Origin: Herbaspirillum sp. ST 5-3
GTDB taxonomy: Bacteria > Pseudomonadota > Gammaproteobacteria > Burkholderiales > Burkholderiaceae_D
DNA length: 64,000 bases
Assembly: GCF_004804275.1 (NCBI RefSeq)
Contig: NZ_STGI01000007.1
Span: 124,001-188,000 of the forward strand
Direction of reading: 5' to 3'
Shown: one piece after another, positions 43,084-53,255 of the stretch
Numbering within the stretch: position 1 is the stretch's first letter
Layout of the letters: each line of letters starts with the position of its first letter
Notes under the pieces: generated by a model
The model's database searches: none
The model's input: the letters and a program-made list of their open reading frames with translations, nothing else
What the model was told of the DNA's origin: nothing
Made by a program: the position numbers and the translations under genes

Positions 43084-44862
43084 GTGGTAGCAGTCAAACA
43101 ATCCATTCCAACACGCCGCTTCGATGCGGTAATCGTAGGAGCCGGTGGTTCCGGTATGCGCGCGTCGCTGCAACTGGCTGAAGCTGGCCTGAACGTCGCG
43201 GTCCTGTCCAAGGTTTTTCCGACTCGCTCGCACACGGTTGCGGCGCAGGGCGGCATTGGTGCCTCGCTCGGCAATATGGCCGAGGACAATTGGTACTGGC
43301 ACATGTTCGACACCGTCAAGGGTGGCGACTATCTGGGCGACCAGGATGCCATCGAATTCATGTGCCGCGAGGCCCCGAAGGTCGTATATGAGCTCGAACA
43401 CTTCGGGATGCCGTTCGACCGCAATCCGGATGGCACGATCTACCAGCGTCCGTTCGGCGGTCATACTGCGAACTTTGGCGAAAAGCCTGTACAGCGCGCC
43501 TGCGCGGCCGCGGACCGTACCGGTCATGCCCTGCTGCACACCCTGTACCAGCGCAATGTCCGCGCCAAGACGCATTTCTTCGTCGAGTGGATGGCGATCG
43601 ACCTGATCCGTGATCAGGACGGCGATATCCTCGGCGTCGTCGCTCTGGAGATGGAAACCGGCGACGTGATGATTCTTGAGGCCAAGACGACCTTGTTCGC
43701 GACCGGTGGAGCAGGGCGCATCTTTGCTGCCTCCACCAATGCATTCATCAACACGGGCGACGGCATGGGCATGGCAGCTCGAGCCGGTCTGCCGTTGCAG
43801 GACATGGAATTCTGGCAGTTCCATCCGACGGGCGTGTCCGGTGCCGGCGTCTTGATTACCGAAGGCGTGCGTGGCGAGGGCGGCATTCTGATCAATGCCA
43901 ACGGCGAGCGCTTCATGGAGCGCTATGCACCGACGCTGAAGGATCTGGCTCCGCGTGACTTCGTATCGCGCTCGATGGACCAGGAAATCAAGGAAGGCCG
44001 CGGTTGCGGTCCGAACAAGGATCACGTCTTGCTGGACCTGCGTCACATCGGCGCCGACACCATCAAGAAGCGTTTGCCTTCGATTCTGGAAATCGGCCAC
44101 AAGTTCGCGAATGTGGACGCTACCAAGGAACCGATTCCGGTTGTGCCGACCATTCACTACCAGATGGGTGGCATTCCCACCAACATTCATGGCCAGGTCG
44201 TCGCACTGAAAAACGGTAATCCGAGCGAAGTCGTGAATGGCATGTACGCTATCGGCGAATGCGCATGCGTATCGGTCCACGGCGCAAACCGCCTCGGCAC
44301 CAATTCGTTGCTCGACCTCGTGGTATTCGGTCGTGCCGCGGGTAACCATATCGTTGCATCCAACCTGAAACAGAAGAATCACAAGCCGCTGCCTGCAGAT
44401 GCTGCCGATGCCGCGCTGTCGCGTATGGCGCGTCTGGAAACCAGCACGGGTTCCGAACGTGTGCAGGACGTGGCAAATGCAATCCGCTCCACGATGCAAC
44501 AATATTGCGGCGTATTCCGTACCGACGATCTGCTGCAAACTGGCAAGCAGAAGATCCTTGAGCTGGATGAGCGTCGCAAGCACGTCTCGTTCAAGGACAA
44601 ATCGAAGGTGTTCAACACGGCGCGTGTTGAAGCGCTCGAACTGGACAATCTGATTGAAACCGCGAAGGCAACCATCGTGTCCGCTGCAGCTCGCAAGGAA
44701 TCGCGTGGTGCCCACGCGCATCGCGACTACGAGAAGCGCGACGACGAAAACTGGATGAAGCACACGCTGTGGTTCTCCGAAGGCAACCGCCTCGACTACA
44801 AGCCGGTCAATACCAAACCGCTGACCGTTGAAACCTTCAAGCCTAAAGCACGTACTTTCTAA
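43084..44862 (+). CDS. sdhA: Succinate dehydrogenase flavoprotein subunit
   Basis: A 592-residue catalytic subunit oxidising succinate to fumarate with covalent FAD. The Rossmann motif V-I-V-G-A-G-G-S-G-M and the flavinylation His50 in R-S-H-T-V-A-A-Q-G-G are present, followed by H-P-T-G (active-site region), L-D-L-R-H-I-G and the R-L-G-T-N-S-L-L-D motif. The start is GTG 43084, with GGAGAG nine bases upstream; the longer frame from 42895 overlaps sdhD and is rejected. SdhE, which attaches FAD to this subunit, is encoded 820 bases downstream. Confidence 0.96.
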   Translation: MVAVKQSIPTRRFDAVIVGAGGSGMRASLQLAEAGLNVAVLSKVFPTRSHTVAAQGGIGASLGNMAEDNWYWHMFDTVKGGDYLGDQDAIEFMCREAPKVVYELEHFGMPFDRNPDGTIYQRPFGGHTANFGEKPVQRACAAADRTGHALLHTLYQRNVRAKTHFFVEWMAIDLIRDQDGDILGVVALEMETGDVMILEAKTTLFATGGAGRIFAASTNAFINTGDGMGMAARAGLPLQDMEFWQFHPTGVSGAGVLITEGVRGEGGILINANGERFMERYAPTLKDLAPRDFVSRSMDQEIKEGRGCGPNKDHVLLDLRHIGADTIKKRLPSILEIGHKFANVDATKEPIPVVPTIHYQMGGIPTNIHGQVVALKNGNPSEVVNGMYAIGECACVSVHGANRLGTNSLLDLVVFGRAAGNHIVASNLKQKNHKPLPADAADAALSRMARLETSTGSERVQDVANAIRSTMQQYCGVFRTDDLLQTGKQKILELDERRKHVSFKDKSKVFNTARVEALELDNLIETAKATIVSAAARKESRGAHAHRDYEKRDDENWMKHTLWFSEGNRLDYKPVNTKPLTVETFKPKARTF

Positions 44863-44871
44863 GGTAGGAAC

Positions 44872-45582
44872 ATGGCACGTACCCTCAAATTTCAGATTTA
44901 CCGCTACGACCCGGACAAGGACGCCAAGCCGTACATGCAAGACCTGACGGTGACTTTGAAGGACACCGACAAGATGCTGCTGGATGCCTTGCAGCGCATC
45001 AAGGCTGACGTCGACGATTCCCTGGCGTTGCGCCGTTCCTGCCGTGAAGGCGTGTGCGGCTCCGACGCCATGAACATCAACGGCAAGAACGGACTGGCCT
45101 GCACGACGAACCTGAACGAACTGACCGAGCCGATCGTGTTGCGTCCGCTGCCCGGCCTGCCGGTGATCCGCGACCTTATCGTGGATATGACACAGTTCTT
45201 CAAGCAGTACCACTCGATCAAGCCGTACCTGATCAACGAAACGCTTCCGCCGGAAAAGGAGCGTCTGCAGAGCCCGGAGGAACGGGAAGAGCTGGATGGT
45301 CTGTACGAGTGCATCCTCTGTGCATGCTGTTCTACGTCCTGCCCGTCGTTCTGGTGGAATCCGGACAAGTTCGTCGGCCCGGCCGGATTGCTTCAGGCCT
45401 ATCGCTTCATCGCAGACAGCCGCGATCTGGCAACCAACGAGCGCCTGGACAACCTCGAAGACCCGTATCGTTTGTTCCGCTGCCATTCGATCATGAACTG
45501 TGTTGATGTTTGTCCGAAGGGCCTGAATCCGAACAAGGCGATCGGCAAGATCAAGGAAATGCTGGTTCGCCGTACTGTATAG
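44872..45582 (+). CDS. sdhB: Succinate dehydrogenase iron-sulfur subunit
   Basis: A 236-residue electron-transfer subunit. The 2Fe-2S site is [12 protein letters not shown] with the later Cys in L-A-C-T-T. The 4Fe-4S and 3Fe-4S sites are [12 protein letters not shown] and [15 protein letters not shown] 44872 follows AAGGTAGGA. It is separated from sdhE by two successive hairpins. Confidence 0.96.
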   Translation: MARTLKFQIYRYDPDKDAKPYMQDLTVTLKDTDKMLLDALQRIKADVDDSLALRRSCREGVCGSDAMNINGKNGLACTTNLNELTEPIVLRPLPGLPVIRDLIVDMTQFFKQYHSIKPYLINETLPPEKERLQSPEEREELDGLYECILCACCSTSCPSFWWNPDKFVGPAGLLQAYRFIADSRDLATNERLDNLEDPYRLFRCHSIMNCVDVCPKGLNPNKAIGKIKEMLVRRTV

Positions 45583-45592
45583 AGCTATCCAA

Positions 45593-45665
45593 TGGCGGAA
45601 GGCGAGTTTCGCTTCCGCCGTATTTCACGAGCTTTTCGGAAATTTCTCCGGAAGGCTCATGAAAT
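45593..45665 (+). other. Two consecutive hairpins between sdhB and sdhE
   Basis: The first pairs GGCGGAAG with CTTCCGCC (45593-45619). The second pairs ATTTCACGAGC (45622-45632) with GCTCATGAAAT (45655-45665), one mismatch, and contains an inner CGGA/TCCG stem. No long T run follows, so a stabiliser or partial attenuator is more likely than full termination. Confidence 0.5.
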
Positions 45666-45682
45666 AGAACGAATGAGGAATT

Positions 45683-45952
45683 ATGTCTGCACCCCATCAA
45701 GCCGATCCGGTAAAGCGTGCGCGTTTGCGCTGGAGAGCGCGGCGCGGTTTGCTCGAGAACGATCTCCTGGTGACCCGGTTTTTGGACGCGCACGAGGAAA
45801 CGCTGACGGATGAAGAGGTTGATGCGTTTTCGCGCCTGATGGATTTGGCGGACAACGAATTGATGGACCTGCTTCTGGGACGTAAGGATCCTTCAGGCGA
45901 TGTCGACCTGCCTCACGTCCATGCATTGCTGGCTCGGATGCGCGCTGCCTGA
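45683..45952 (+). CDS. sdhE: FAD assembly factor SdhE (DUF339)
   Basis: An 89-residue protein of the SdhE/Sdh5 family, which promotes covalent flavinylation of Sdh[15 protein letters not shown] contains the R-G-x-x-E motif that contacts SdhA. The remaining helical bundle ([23 protein letters not shown]) is typical. ATG 45683 is preceded by GAGGAAT. It lies between sdhB and gltA. Confidence 0.93.
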   Translation: MSAPHQADPVKRARLRWRARRGLLENDLLVTRFLDAHEETLTDEEVDAFSRLMDLADNELMDLLLGRKDPSGDVDLPHVHALLARMRAA

Positions 45953-46025
45953 GACATCTCCATCAGCTTTTTGTTTTTCGCGTTTTTTTACTTCGACTCA
46001 CCCCTCCTCATTTGAAGGAAGAGCC

Positions 46026-47339
46026 ATGAACAACTCTGAGACCAAAGCAACGCTATCGTTCTCCGACGGTTCCCCGTCGCTGGACCTTCCCATCTACAAG
46101 GGCACGATTGGCCCGGATGTCATCGATATCCGCAAGTTGTATGGTGCAACAGGCAAATTCACCTACGACCCAGGATTCATGTCCACAGCAGCCTGCAACT
46201 CGTCGATCACTTACATCGACGGTGACAAGGGTGAGTTGCTGTACCGCGGCTACCCGATCGAGCAGCTGGCAGTCAACTGCGACTTCCTCGAAACCTGCTA
46301 CCTGCTGCTGAACGGCGAATTGCCGAATGCTGCACAGAAGCAGAAGTTCGTCGATACCGTCACCAATCATACGATGGTGCACGAGCAGATGCAGTTCTTC
46401 TTCCGCGGTTTCCGTCGCGACGCACATCCGATGTCGGTGCTGGTTGGTACCGTCGGCGCGCTGGCTTCCTTCTATCACGACTCGCTCGACATCAACTCGC
46501 CGACGCACCGTGAAGTGTCCGCAATCCGTCTGATCGCGAAGATGCCGACGCTGGTTGCCATGGCATACAAATATTCGATCGGCCAACCTTTCGTTTATCC
46601 GCGTAACGACCTGTCCTACAGCGCGAACTTCATGCGCATGATGTTCGCAACGCCGTGCGCAGAGTACAAGGTTAACGATGTGCTGGTGCGCGCACTCGAT
46701 CGCATCCTGATCCTGCACGCCGATCACGAACAGAATGCCTCGACCTCGACCGTGCGTCTGGCTGGCTCCTCCGGTGCCAATCCGTTCGCCTGTATCGCTG
46801 CCGGTATCGCCTGCCTGTGGGGCCCGGCTCACGGCGGTGCAAACGAAGCAGCGCTCAACATGCTGGAAGATATCCAGCGCGATGGTGGCGTGGAACGCAT
46901 CGGCGAATTCATCGCCAAGGTCAAGGACAAGAACTCGAACGTCAAGCTGATGGGTTTCGGTCACCGCGTCTACAAGAATTACGACCCGCGTGCCAAGCTG
47001 ATGCGCGAAACCTGCCATGAAGTGCTGACGGAACTCGGTCTGCACGACGACCCGCTGTTCAAGCTCGCCATGGCTCTGGAGAAGATCGCTCTCGAGGACG
47101 ATTATTTCGTACAGCGCAAGCTCTACCCGAACGTCGACTTCTACTCCGGCATCGTGCAACGTGCCCTCGGCATCCCGGTTTCGCTGTTCACCGGTATCTT
47201 CGCGATGGCTCGCACGGTTGGCTGGATCGCTCAGTGGAACGAGATGATTTCCGATCCGGAGCAGAAGATCGGTCGTCCGCGCCAACTGTTCGTCGGCTCG
47301 ACCAAGCGCGACGTTCCTCCGATGGGAAAGCGCGGCTGA
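46026..47339 (+). CDS. gltA: Citrate synthase
   Basis: A 437-residue bacterial type II citrate synthase. An N-terminal beta domain ([11 protein letters not shown]) precedes the catalytic region, with [24 protein letters not shown] and [13 protein letters not shown], and the final Asp/Arg site R-P-R-Q-L-F. ATG 46026 follows GGAAGAG; a longer upstream frame overlaps sdhE and is rejected. The operon is closed by a strong terminator. Confidence 0.96.
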   Translation: MNNSETKATLSFSDGSPSLDLPIYKGTIGPDVIDIRKLYGATGKFTYDPGFMSTAACNSSITYIDGDKGELLYRGYPIEQLAVNCDFLETCYLLLNGELPNAAQKQKFVDTVTNHTMVHEQMQFFFRGFRRDAHPMSVLVGTVGALASFYHDSLDINSPTHREVSAIRLIAKMPTLVAMAYKYSIGQPFVYPRNDLSYSANFMRMMFATPCAEYKVNDVLVRALDRILILHADHEQNASTSTVRLAGSSGANPFACIAAGIACLWGPAHGGANEAALNMLEDIQRDGGVERIGEFIAKVKDKNSNVKLMGFGHRVYKNYDPRAKLMRETCHEVLTELGLHDDPLFKLAMALEKIALEDDYFVQRKLYPNVDFYSGIVQRALGIPVSLFTGIFAMARTVGWIAQWNEMISDPEQKIGRPRQLFVGSTKRDVPPMGKRG

Positions 47340-47353
47340 TACAACATCCGCAC

Positions 47354-47386
47354 AAAAAAGCGAGCCCGCGCGGCTCGCTTTTTTAT
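47354..47386 (+). terminator. Rho-independent terminator after gltA
   Basis: A 13-bp stem (AAAAAAGCGAGCC with GGCTCGCTTTTTT, 47354-47366 and 47372-47384), ending in the T run, followed by ATT. Confidence 0.85.
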
Positions 47387-47402
47387 TGGTCAAAGTAAAT
47401 GT

Positions 47403-47433
47403 GCTATTCTAGCGGTTCCAAAAATTTGGAACC
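47403..47433 (+). promoter_or_regulatory. Candidate sucA promoter -10 with an overlapping 20-bp palindrome
   Basis: An extended -10, TGCTATTCT, ends at 47410. GGTTCCAAA (47414-47422) and TTTGGAACC (47425-47433) form a perfect 9-bp inverted repeat with a 2-bp spacer, over the expected transcription start. That position fits a repressor operator, or a hairpin at the mRNA 5' end. No close -35 is seen. A second A/T-rich -10-like element, TTATATAAA, lies near 47513-47521. Confidence 0.45.
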
Positions 47434-47559
47434 CACTTCAGGTCGTCACGTAGCCCTTCCCCCCACAACTTGATGTGCGATCCGCTAACCGGTCAGGCCG
47501 TGTCGCGGAAGGTTATATAAACCCGCTAATCTCGCGAAACGCGAAGAAAGGTGAGCAAG

Positions 47560-50415
47560 ATGATGCAGCAGTATTTCTCCAATTCATATTTGTTTGGAGG
47601 CAACGCTCCGTACGTAGAGGAATTGTACGAAGCGTATCTCAACAATCCCGGATCCGTCCCCGACAACTGGCGCGCATACTTCGATGCGATGCAGCATGTG
47701 CCTGCGGTCGATGGCTCCAACAAACCTGACGTTGCTCACGCACCCGTTATCGCCTCCTTCGCGGAGCGCGCCAAGCAAGGCCCGATCCGTACAGTCAGTG
47801 CGACAGCCGATGCTGAAATGGGCCGCAAGCGTGTCGCTGCCACGCAATTGATTGCTGCTCACCGCTTCCTCGGTAACCGCTGGGCCAATCTTGACCCGCT
47901 CCAACGCCAGGAACGTCCGAATATTCCCGAGCTCGAGCCGAGCTTCTACGGTTTCACCGATGCCGACATGGACATCGTGTTCAATATCAGCAACACGTAC
48001 TTCGGCCCGGAAACCGCATCATTGCGCGACTTGCTGCAATCCTTGCGCGACACCTACTGCCGTTCGATCGGCGCAGAATTCATGTACATGAGCGATCCAG
48101 CGCAGAAGCGCTGGATGCAGGAGCGACTCGAGTCGGTTCGCTCGACGCCGAATTTCTCTGGTGAAAAGAAGAAACACATCCTTGAACGACTGACCGCTGC
48201 AGAAGGCCTCGAACGGTATCTGCACACTCGCTACGTCGGCCAGAAACGCTTTTCGCTTGAAGGCGGTGAGAGCTTCATTGCCTCGCTCGACGAATCGATC
48301 CGTCGTGCTGGCGAGAAGGGCATTCAGGAAATCGTGATTGGCATGGCGCACCGGGGTCGTTTGAACGTGTTGGTCAATACACTCGGCAAGATGCCGCAAG
48401 ACCTGTTCGCCGAGTTTGAAGGCCGGCATGCCGATGATCTGCCCGCCGGCGACGTTAAATACCATCAAGGTTTCTCCTCGGATATTTCGACCCCGGGTGG
48501 CCCGATTCATCTCTCGCTGGCATTCAACCCGTCGCATCTCGAGATCGTCAATCCGGTTGTTGAAGGCTCGGTCAAGGCGCGCATGGAGCGCCGCGGCGAC
48601 AAAGACGGCTCGCAAGTCATGCCGATCCTGGTGCATGGCGACGCAGCATTCGCCGGCCAGGGCGTCGTAATGGAAACATTGAACCTTGCACAAACCCGCG
48701 GTTACGGCACGGGCGGCACGCTCCATATCGTCATCAACAATCAGATCGGCTTCACCACCTCCGACCCACGCGATACGCGCTCCACGCTGTATTGCTCGGA
48801 CGTCGTCAAGATGATTGAAGCGCCAGTGCTGCATGTGAACGGCGACGATCCGGAAGCAGTTGTGCTGGCAACCCAGATCGCACTCGATTTCCGTCTGGAG
48901 TTCAAGAAAGACGTTGTCGTCGACATCATTTGCTTCCGCAAACTCGGCCACAACGAACAAGACACGCCTGCACTGACGCAGCCGCTGATGTACAAGAAGA
49001 TCGGCCAGCACCCGGGTACGCGCAAACTGTATGCGGACAAGCTCGTCACGCAAGGCATGATTTCGCCGGATGCAGGCGACGCATTGGTGAAGGCCTATCG
49101 CGATGCGATGGACGCCGGCAAGCACACCGTCGACCCGGTTATCTCGAACTTCAAGAGCAAGTACGCGGTCGATTGGATGCCGTTCCTCAATCGCAAGTGG
49201 ACCGATGCAGCGGACACGGCTGTTCCGATGGCGGAATTGAAACGCCTTGCCGAGCGCATCACGACAGTGCCGGAAGGTTTCAAGGTGCACCCGCTGGTTG
49301 AGAAGGTTCTCGCCGATCGCGCCGCCATGGGCCGCGGCGAAATCAACCTCGACTGGGGTATGGGCGAGCACCTCGCTTATGCATCGCTGGTATCGTCAGG
49401 CTACGCAGTGCGTCTGACCGGCCAGGACGCTGGTCGCGGCACCTTTACGCATCGTCATTCCGTGTTGCACGACCAGAAGCGCGAGCGCTGGGATGCAGGC
49501 ACGTTCATCCCGCTGCAGAACGTCTCCGAAACTCAGGCTCCGTTCACCGTTATCGACTCCGTGCTGTCGGAAGAAGCCGTACTCGGCTTTGAATACGGGT
49601 ACTCCACGGCTGAGCCGAATACGCTCACGATCTGGGAAGCCCAATTTGGTGACTTCGCCAACGGCGCGCAGGTGGTGATTGACCAGTTCATCAGCTCCGG
49701 CGAAGTGAAGTGGGGACGCGCCTCCGGTCTCGTGATGATGCTGCCGCACGGTTATGAAGGCCAAGGCCCGGAACACTCATCCGCACGCATCGAGCGCTAC
49801 CTGCAACTGTGCGCAGACAACAACATGCAAGTGGTTCAGCCGACCACGGCGTCGCAGATCTTCCATCTGCTGCGTCGCCAGGTGATCCGCCTGTTCCGCA
49901 AGCCGCTGGTCATTGCCACGCCGAAATCCCTGCTGCGCAACAAGGATGCAGGATCTCCGTTGTCTGAACTGGCGAAGGGATCGTTCCAGACAGTCATTGG
50001 CGAGGTCGACGAGAAGATCGATGCGAAGAAGGTCAAGCGCGTGCTCGCGTGTTCCGGCAAGGTGTATTACGACCTGGTCAATGCACGCAAGGAGCGCGGC
50101 GCATCCGACGTCGCGATCATTCGCGTCGAGCAGCTGTATCCGTTCCCGCACAAGGCATTTGCCGCGGAACTGAAGAAGTTCCCGAACTTCACGGAACTGC
50201 TGTGGGCTCAGGACGAACCGCAGAACCAGGGCCCGTGGTTCCAGATCCAGCATAATATTTTCGAGAATCTGGAAGAGGGGCAGAAGCTGGCTTATGCAGG
50301 CCGTCCGGCCAGCGCATCGCCTGCTGTCGGTTACTACGACAAGCACTATGCGCAGCAGAAAGCATTGATCGACACCGCGTTCTCGAAGCTGAAAGGCTTC
50401 GTCCTGACGAAATAA
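47560..50415 (+). CDS. sucA: 2-oxoglutarate dehydrogenase, E1 component
   Basis: A 951-residue thiamine-diphosphate enzyme that decarboxylates 2-oxoglutarate and passes succinyl to the E2 lipoyl domain. The N-terminal E2-binding peptide (S-N-S-Y-L-F-G-G-N-A-P-Y-V-E-E-L-Y) is conserved. The cofactor region contains G-D-A-A-F-A-G-Q-G, N-N-Q-I-G-F-T-T and H-N-E-Q-D-T-P. Later motifs include G-Q-D-A-G-R-G-T-F-T-H-R-H and L-P-H-G-Y-E-G-Q-G-P-E-H-S-S-A-R. ATG 47560 lies eight bases after AAAGG; GTG 47551 upstream has no separate site. sucB follows after 60 bases with a hairpin between. Confidence 0.96.
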   Translation: MMQQYFSNSYLFGGNAPYVEELYEAYLNNPGSVPDNWRAYFDAMQHVPAVDGSNKPDVAHAPVIASFAERAKQGPIRTVSATADAEMGRKRVAATQLIAAHRFLGNRWANLDPLQRQERPNIPELEPSFYGFTDADMDIVFNISNTYFGPETASLRDLLQSLRDTYCRSIGAEFMYMSDPAQKRWMQERLESVRSTPNFSGEKKKHILERLTAAEGLERYLHTRYVGQKRFSLEGGESFIASLDESIRRAGEKGIQEIVIGMAHRGRLNVLVNTLGKMPQDLFAEFEGRHADDLPAGDVKYHQGFSSDISTPGGPIHLSLAFNPSHLEIVNPVVEGSVKARMERRGDKDGSQVMPILVHGDAAFAGQGVVMETLNLAQTRGYGTGGTLHIVINNQIGFTTSDPRDTRSTLYCSDVVKMIEAPVLHVNGDDPEAVVLATQIALDFRLEFKKDVVVDIICFRKLGHNEQDTPALTQPLMYKKIGQHPGTRKLYADKLVTQGMISPDAGDALVKAYRDAMDAGKHTVDPVISNFKSKYAVDWMPFLNRKWTDAADTAVPMAELKRLAERITTVPEGFKVHPLVEKVLADRAAMGRGEINLDWGMGEHLAYASLVSSGYAVRLTGQDAGRGTFTHRHSVLHDQKRERWDAGTFIPLQNVSETQAPFTVIDSVLSEEAVLGFEYGYSTAEPNTLTIWEAQFGDFANGAQVVIDQFISSGEVKWGRASGLVMMLPHGYEGQGPEHSSARIERYLQLCADNNMQVVQPTTASQIFHLLRRQVIRLFRKPLVIATPKSLLRNKDAGSPLSELAKGSFQTVIGEVDEKIDAKKVKRVLACSGKVYYDLVNARKERGASDVAIIRVEQLYPFPHKAFAAELKKFPNFTELLWAQDEPQNQGPWFQIQHNIFENLEEGQKLAYAGRPASASPAVGYYDKHYAQQKALIDTAFSKLKGFVLTK

Positions 50416-50423
50416 AGACCCGA

Positions 50424-50448
50424 CGGCGCGCTAGAAGCTGGCGCGCCG
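50424..50448 (+). other. Hairpin between sucA and sucB
   Basis: CGGCGCGC (50424-50431) pairs perfectly with GCGCGCCG (50441-50448). No T run follows. It resembles the hairpin after the binding-protein gene at 26844. Confidence 0.6.
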
Positions 50449-50475
50449 CACGAACAAACCGAAACGGAGAGTTAC

Positions 50476-51723
50476 ATGGCTATTATTGAAGTGAAAGTTC
50501 CGCAATTGTCGGAATCCGTGGCAGAAGCAACCCTGCTGCAGTGGCACAAAAAAGTCGGCGAGGCTGTGGCCCGCGACGAAAACCTGATTGATATCGAGAC
50601 TGATAAGGTCGTCCTCGAATTGCCGGCCCCCGACGGCGGCGTGCTTGTCGAAGTCATCAAGGGTGACGGAAGCACCGTTGTCGCAGGCGAAGTGATCGCC
50701 AGGCTCGATACCGAAGCAAAAGCCGGTGCTGTTGCTCCTGCCGCCGCCGCTGCGCCGCAGAAAGCGGCTGAGCCGGTTGCCGCAGCTGCTGCTCCTGCTG
50801 CAGCTAGCGCTGCAGGTGGCATTGCCATGCCCGCTGCAGCAAAGATGCTGGCCGACAACAGCATGACCACCTCCCAAGTTGCCGGAACAGGCAAGGATGG
50901 CCGCGTAACCAAGGGCGATGTCATCAATGCGCTGCAAAGCAAGCCGGCAGCACCCGCGCCGGCAGCCGCACCGAAGCCGGCTCTGCAACAAATCGCCGCC
51001 CCGCTGAAGCTCGATCTCGCGAATCGCCCTGAAGAGCGCGTACCGATGAGCCGTCTGCGCGCGCGTATCGCCGAGCGTCTGCTGCAGTCGCAGGCAACCA
51101 ACGCAATCCTGACCACGTTCAACGAAGTGAACATGCAGCCGGTCATGGATCTGCGCAACAAGTACAAGGACAAGTTCGAGAAGGAGCATGGCGTCAAGCT
51201 GGGCTTCATGTCCTTCTTCGTCAAGGCCGCTGTTGCCGCGCTCAAGAAGTATCCGGTCATTAACGCTTCGGTTGATGGCAACGACATCGTCTACCACGGC
51301 TATTTCGACATTGGTATCGCGGTGGGTTCCCCCCGCGGTCTGGTGGTGCCGATTCTGCGCGACGCGGATCAAATGACGATTGCCGACATCGAGAAGAAGA
51401 TCGCCGAATTCGGCGTGAAGGCCAAGGACGGCAAGCTGACGCTCGAAGAGCTGACCGGCGGTACCTTCTCCATTTCGAATGGCGGCGTGTTCGGTTCCAT
51501 GCTTTCGACTCCGATCATCAACCCGCCGCAATCCGCAATCCTCGGAGTGCACGCAACCAAGGATCGCGCCGTCGTCGAAAACGGTCAGATCGTTATCCGC
51601 CCGATGAACTATCTGGCAATGTCGTACGACCACCGCATCATTGACGGCCGTGAAGCAGTGCTCGGCCTGGTCGCGATGAAAGATGCGCTGGAAGATCCGG
51701 CGCGCCTGTTGCTGGACCTGTAA
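50476..51723 (+). CDS. sucB: 2-oxoglutarate dehydrogenase, E2 component (dihydrolipoamide succinyltransferase)
   Basis: A 415-residue core of the complex. The single lipoyl domain (about 1-77) has its lipoylated lysine in I-E-T-D-K-V-V-L-E (Lys44). An Ala/Pro-rich linker, a peripheral subunit-binding domain (A-A-K-M-L-A-D-N-S and [11 protein letters not shown], about 115-155), a second linker and the catalytic acyltransferase domain follow. The active-site His is in [12 protein letters not shown] near the C-terminus. CGGAGAG precedes the ATG. Confidence 0.96.
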   Translation: MAIIEVKVPQLSESVAEATLLQWHKKVGEAVARDENLIDIETDKVVLELPAPDGGVLVEVIKGDGSTVVAGEVIARLDTEAKAGAVAPAAAAAPQKAAEPVAAAAAPAAASAAGGIAMPAAAKMLADNSMTTSQVAGTGKDGRVTKGDVINALQSKPAAPAPAAAPKPALQQIAAPLKLDLANRPEERVPMSRLRARIAERLLQSQATNAILTTFNEVNMQPVMDLRNKYKDKFEKEHGVKLGFMSFFVKAAVAALKKYPVINASVDGNDIVYHGYFDIGIAVGSPRGLVVPILRDADQMTIADIEKKIAEFGVKAKDGKLTLEELTGGTFSISNGGVFGSMLSTPIINPPQSAILGVHATKDRAVVENGQIVIRPMNYLAMSYDHRIIDGREAVLGLVAMKDALEDPARLLLDL

Positions 51724-51738
51724 AGGCATCACGCATGG

Positions 51739-51775
51739 CGCACACGGAGCCCGGAAACATCCCGCTCCGTGTGCG
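51739..51775 (+). other. Hairpin between sucB and lpdA
   Basis: CGCACACGGAGC (51739-51750) pairs perfectly over 12 bp with GCTCCGTGTGCG (51764-51775). The bases after it (TTGTCTATTCTG) are only moderately T-rich. Confidence 0.6.
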
Positions 51776-51819
51776 TTGTCTATTCTGCGGCGAAACGGAT
51801 ATCGAAGAAAGTTAAGAAT

Positions 51820-53247
51820 ATGTCGAAAAATTTTGATGTGGTCGTCATCGGCGGCGGCCCCGGCGGATACATTGCAGCGATTCGTGCTGCGCAATTAGGT
51901 TTCAACACGGCGTGTATCGATGATTGGAAAAATGCAAAAGGCGGTCCGGCACCCGGCGGCACTTGCACCAATGTCGGCTGCATTCCTTCGAAGGCATTGT
52001 TGCAATCGTCCGAGCACTACGAACATGCAGGGCATGCGTTCGCTGACCATGGCATCGAGGTCAAAGGCCTGGCCATGAATGTCGGCCAAATGCTGGCGCG
52101 CAAGGAAACGATCGTCAAGCAGAACAATGACGGCATCCTGTATCTGTTCAAGAAGAACAAGGTCACGTTCTTCCATGGGCGTGGGTCGTTCATAAAAGGG
52201 GATGCAGGCGGGTATGAAATCAAGGTTGCCGGTGGCACGGAAGAAACCATCACCGGCAAGCACATCGTGGTTGCTACCGGCTCCAACCCGCGTGCTTTGC
52301 CCAATGCGGCGTTTGACGAGAAGCTGATTCTTTCGAACACCGGCGCACTGGCGATCGATGCCGTGCCAAAGAAACTGGGCGTAATCGGCGCCGGCGTAAT
52401 CGGCCTCGAAATGGGCAGCGTATGGCGCCGCCTGGGGGCAGAAGTCACGGTGCTGGAAGCGCTGCCGGCATTCCTTGGTGCTGTGGATGAGCAGATTGCA
52501 AAGGAAGCACAAAAACTGTTCGCCAAGCAGGGCCTTTCGGTCAGCCTCGGCGTCAAGATTGGCGCGATCACCGCGGGCAAGAAGGATGTGACGGTTGAAT
52601 ATACCGACGACAAGGGTGCCGCACAAAAGGCCGTATTCGACAAACTGATCGTATCGATCGGTCGCGTTCCGAACACGAACGGCTTGAATGCAGAAGGCGT
52701 CGGTCTCAAGCTGGATGAGCGCGGTTTTGTTGCGGTCGATGGCGATTGCAAGACCAACCTGCCAAACGTCTGGGCGGTGGGCGACGTTGTGCGCGGCCCG
52801 ATGCTGGCGCATAAGGCAGAGGAAGAGGGCGTTGCGGTTGCTGAGCGCATTGCTGGTCAGCACGGGCATGTGAACTTCAACACAATTCCCTGGGTCATAT
52901 ATACGTCACCGGAAATTGCCTGGGTTGGCAAGACCGAGCAGCAGTTGAAGGCCGACGGCGTTGCGTACAAGGCGGGAACCTTCCCATTCATGGCCAACGG
53001 CCGTGCTCGCGCTCTTGGCGATACCTCTGGCATGGTGAAGTTTCTGGCCGATGCCAAGAGCGACGAAATTCTCGGCGTGCACATCGTCGGGCCGATGGCA
53101 TCCGAGCTGATTTCGGAGGCTGTTGTCGCGATGGAGTTCCGTGCTTCGTCGGAAGACATCGCCCGAATCTGCCACGCGCATCCTTCTTTGTCTGAAGCGA
53201 CCAAGGAAGCGGCGCTCGCAGTGGACAAGCGTTCACTCAATTTCTAG
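51820..53247 (+). CDS. lpdA: Dihydrolipoyl dehydrogenase (E3 component)
   Basis: A 475-residue flavoprotein that reoxidises dihydrolipoamide with NAD+. FAD motif [11 protein letters not shown]; redox-active disulfide in [13 protein letters not shown] (Cys about 49 and 54); NAD motif I-G-A-G-V-I-G-L-E; dimerisation-domain H-A-H-P-S-L-S-E with the catalytic His and Glu. ATG 51820 matches the family start; the longer frame from 51769 lies in the intercistronic hairpin. It completes the sucAB-lpd operon. Confidence 0.96.
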   Translation: MSKNFDVVVIGGGPGGYIAAIRAAQLGFNTACIDDWKNAKGGPAPGGTCTNVGCIPSKALLQSSEHYEHAGHAFADHGIEVKGLAMNVGQMLARKETIVKQNNDGILYLFKKNKVTFFHGRGSFIKGDAGGYEIKVAGGTEETITGKHIVVATGSNPRALPNAAFDEKLILSNTGALAIDAVPKKLGVIGAGVIGLEMGSVWRRLGAEVTVLEALPAFLGAVDEQIAKEAQKLFAKQGLSVSLGVKIGAITAGKKDVTVEYTDDKGAAQKAVFDKLIVSIGRVPNTNGLNAEGVGLKLDERGFVAVDGDCKTNLPNVWAVGDVVRGPMLAHKAEEEGVAVAERIAGQHGHVNFNTIPWVIYTSPEIAWVGKTEQQLKADGVAYKAGTFPFMANGRARALGDTSGMVKFLADAKSDEILGVHIVGPMASELISEAVVAMEFRASSEDIARICHAHPSLSEATKEAALAVDKRSLNF

Positions 53248-53255
53248 GAGCCCAT

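Noticed and set aside
42976-45486. An 836-codon open frame on the minus strand.
   Set aside because: It lies antisense to sdhA and sdhB, whose cofactor motifs are complete.
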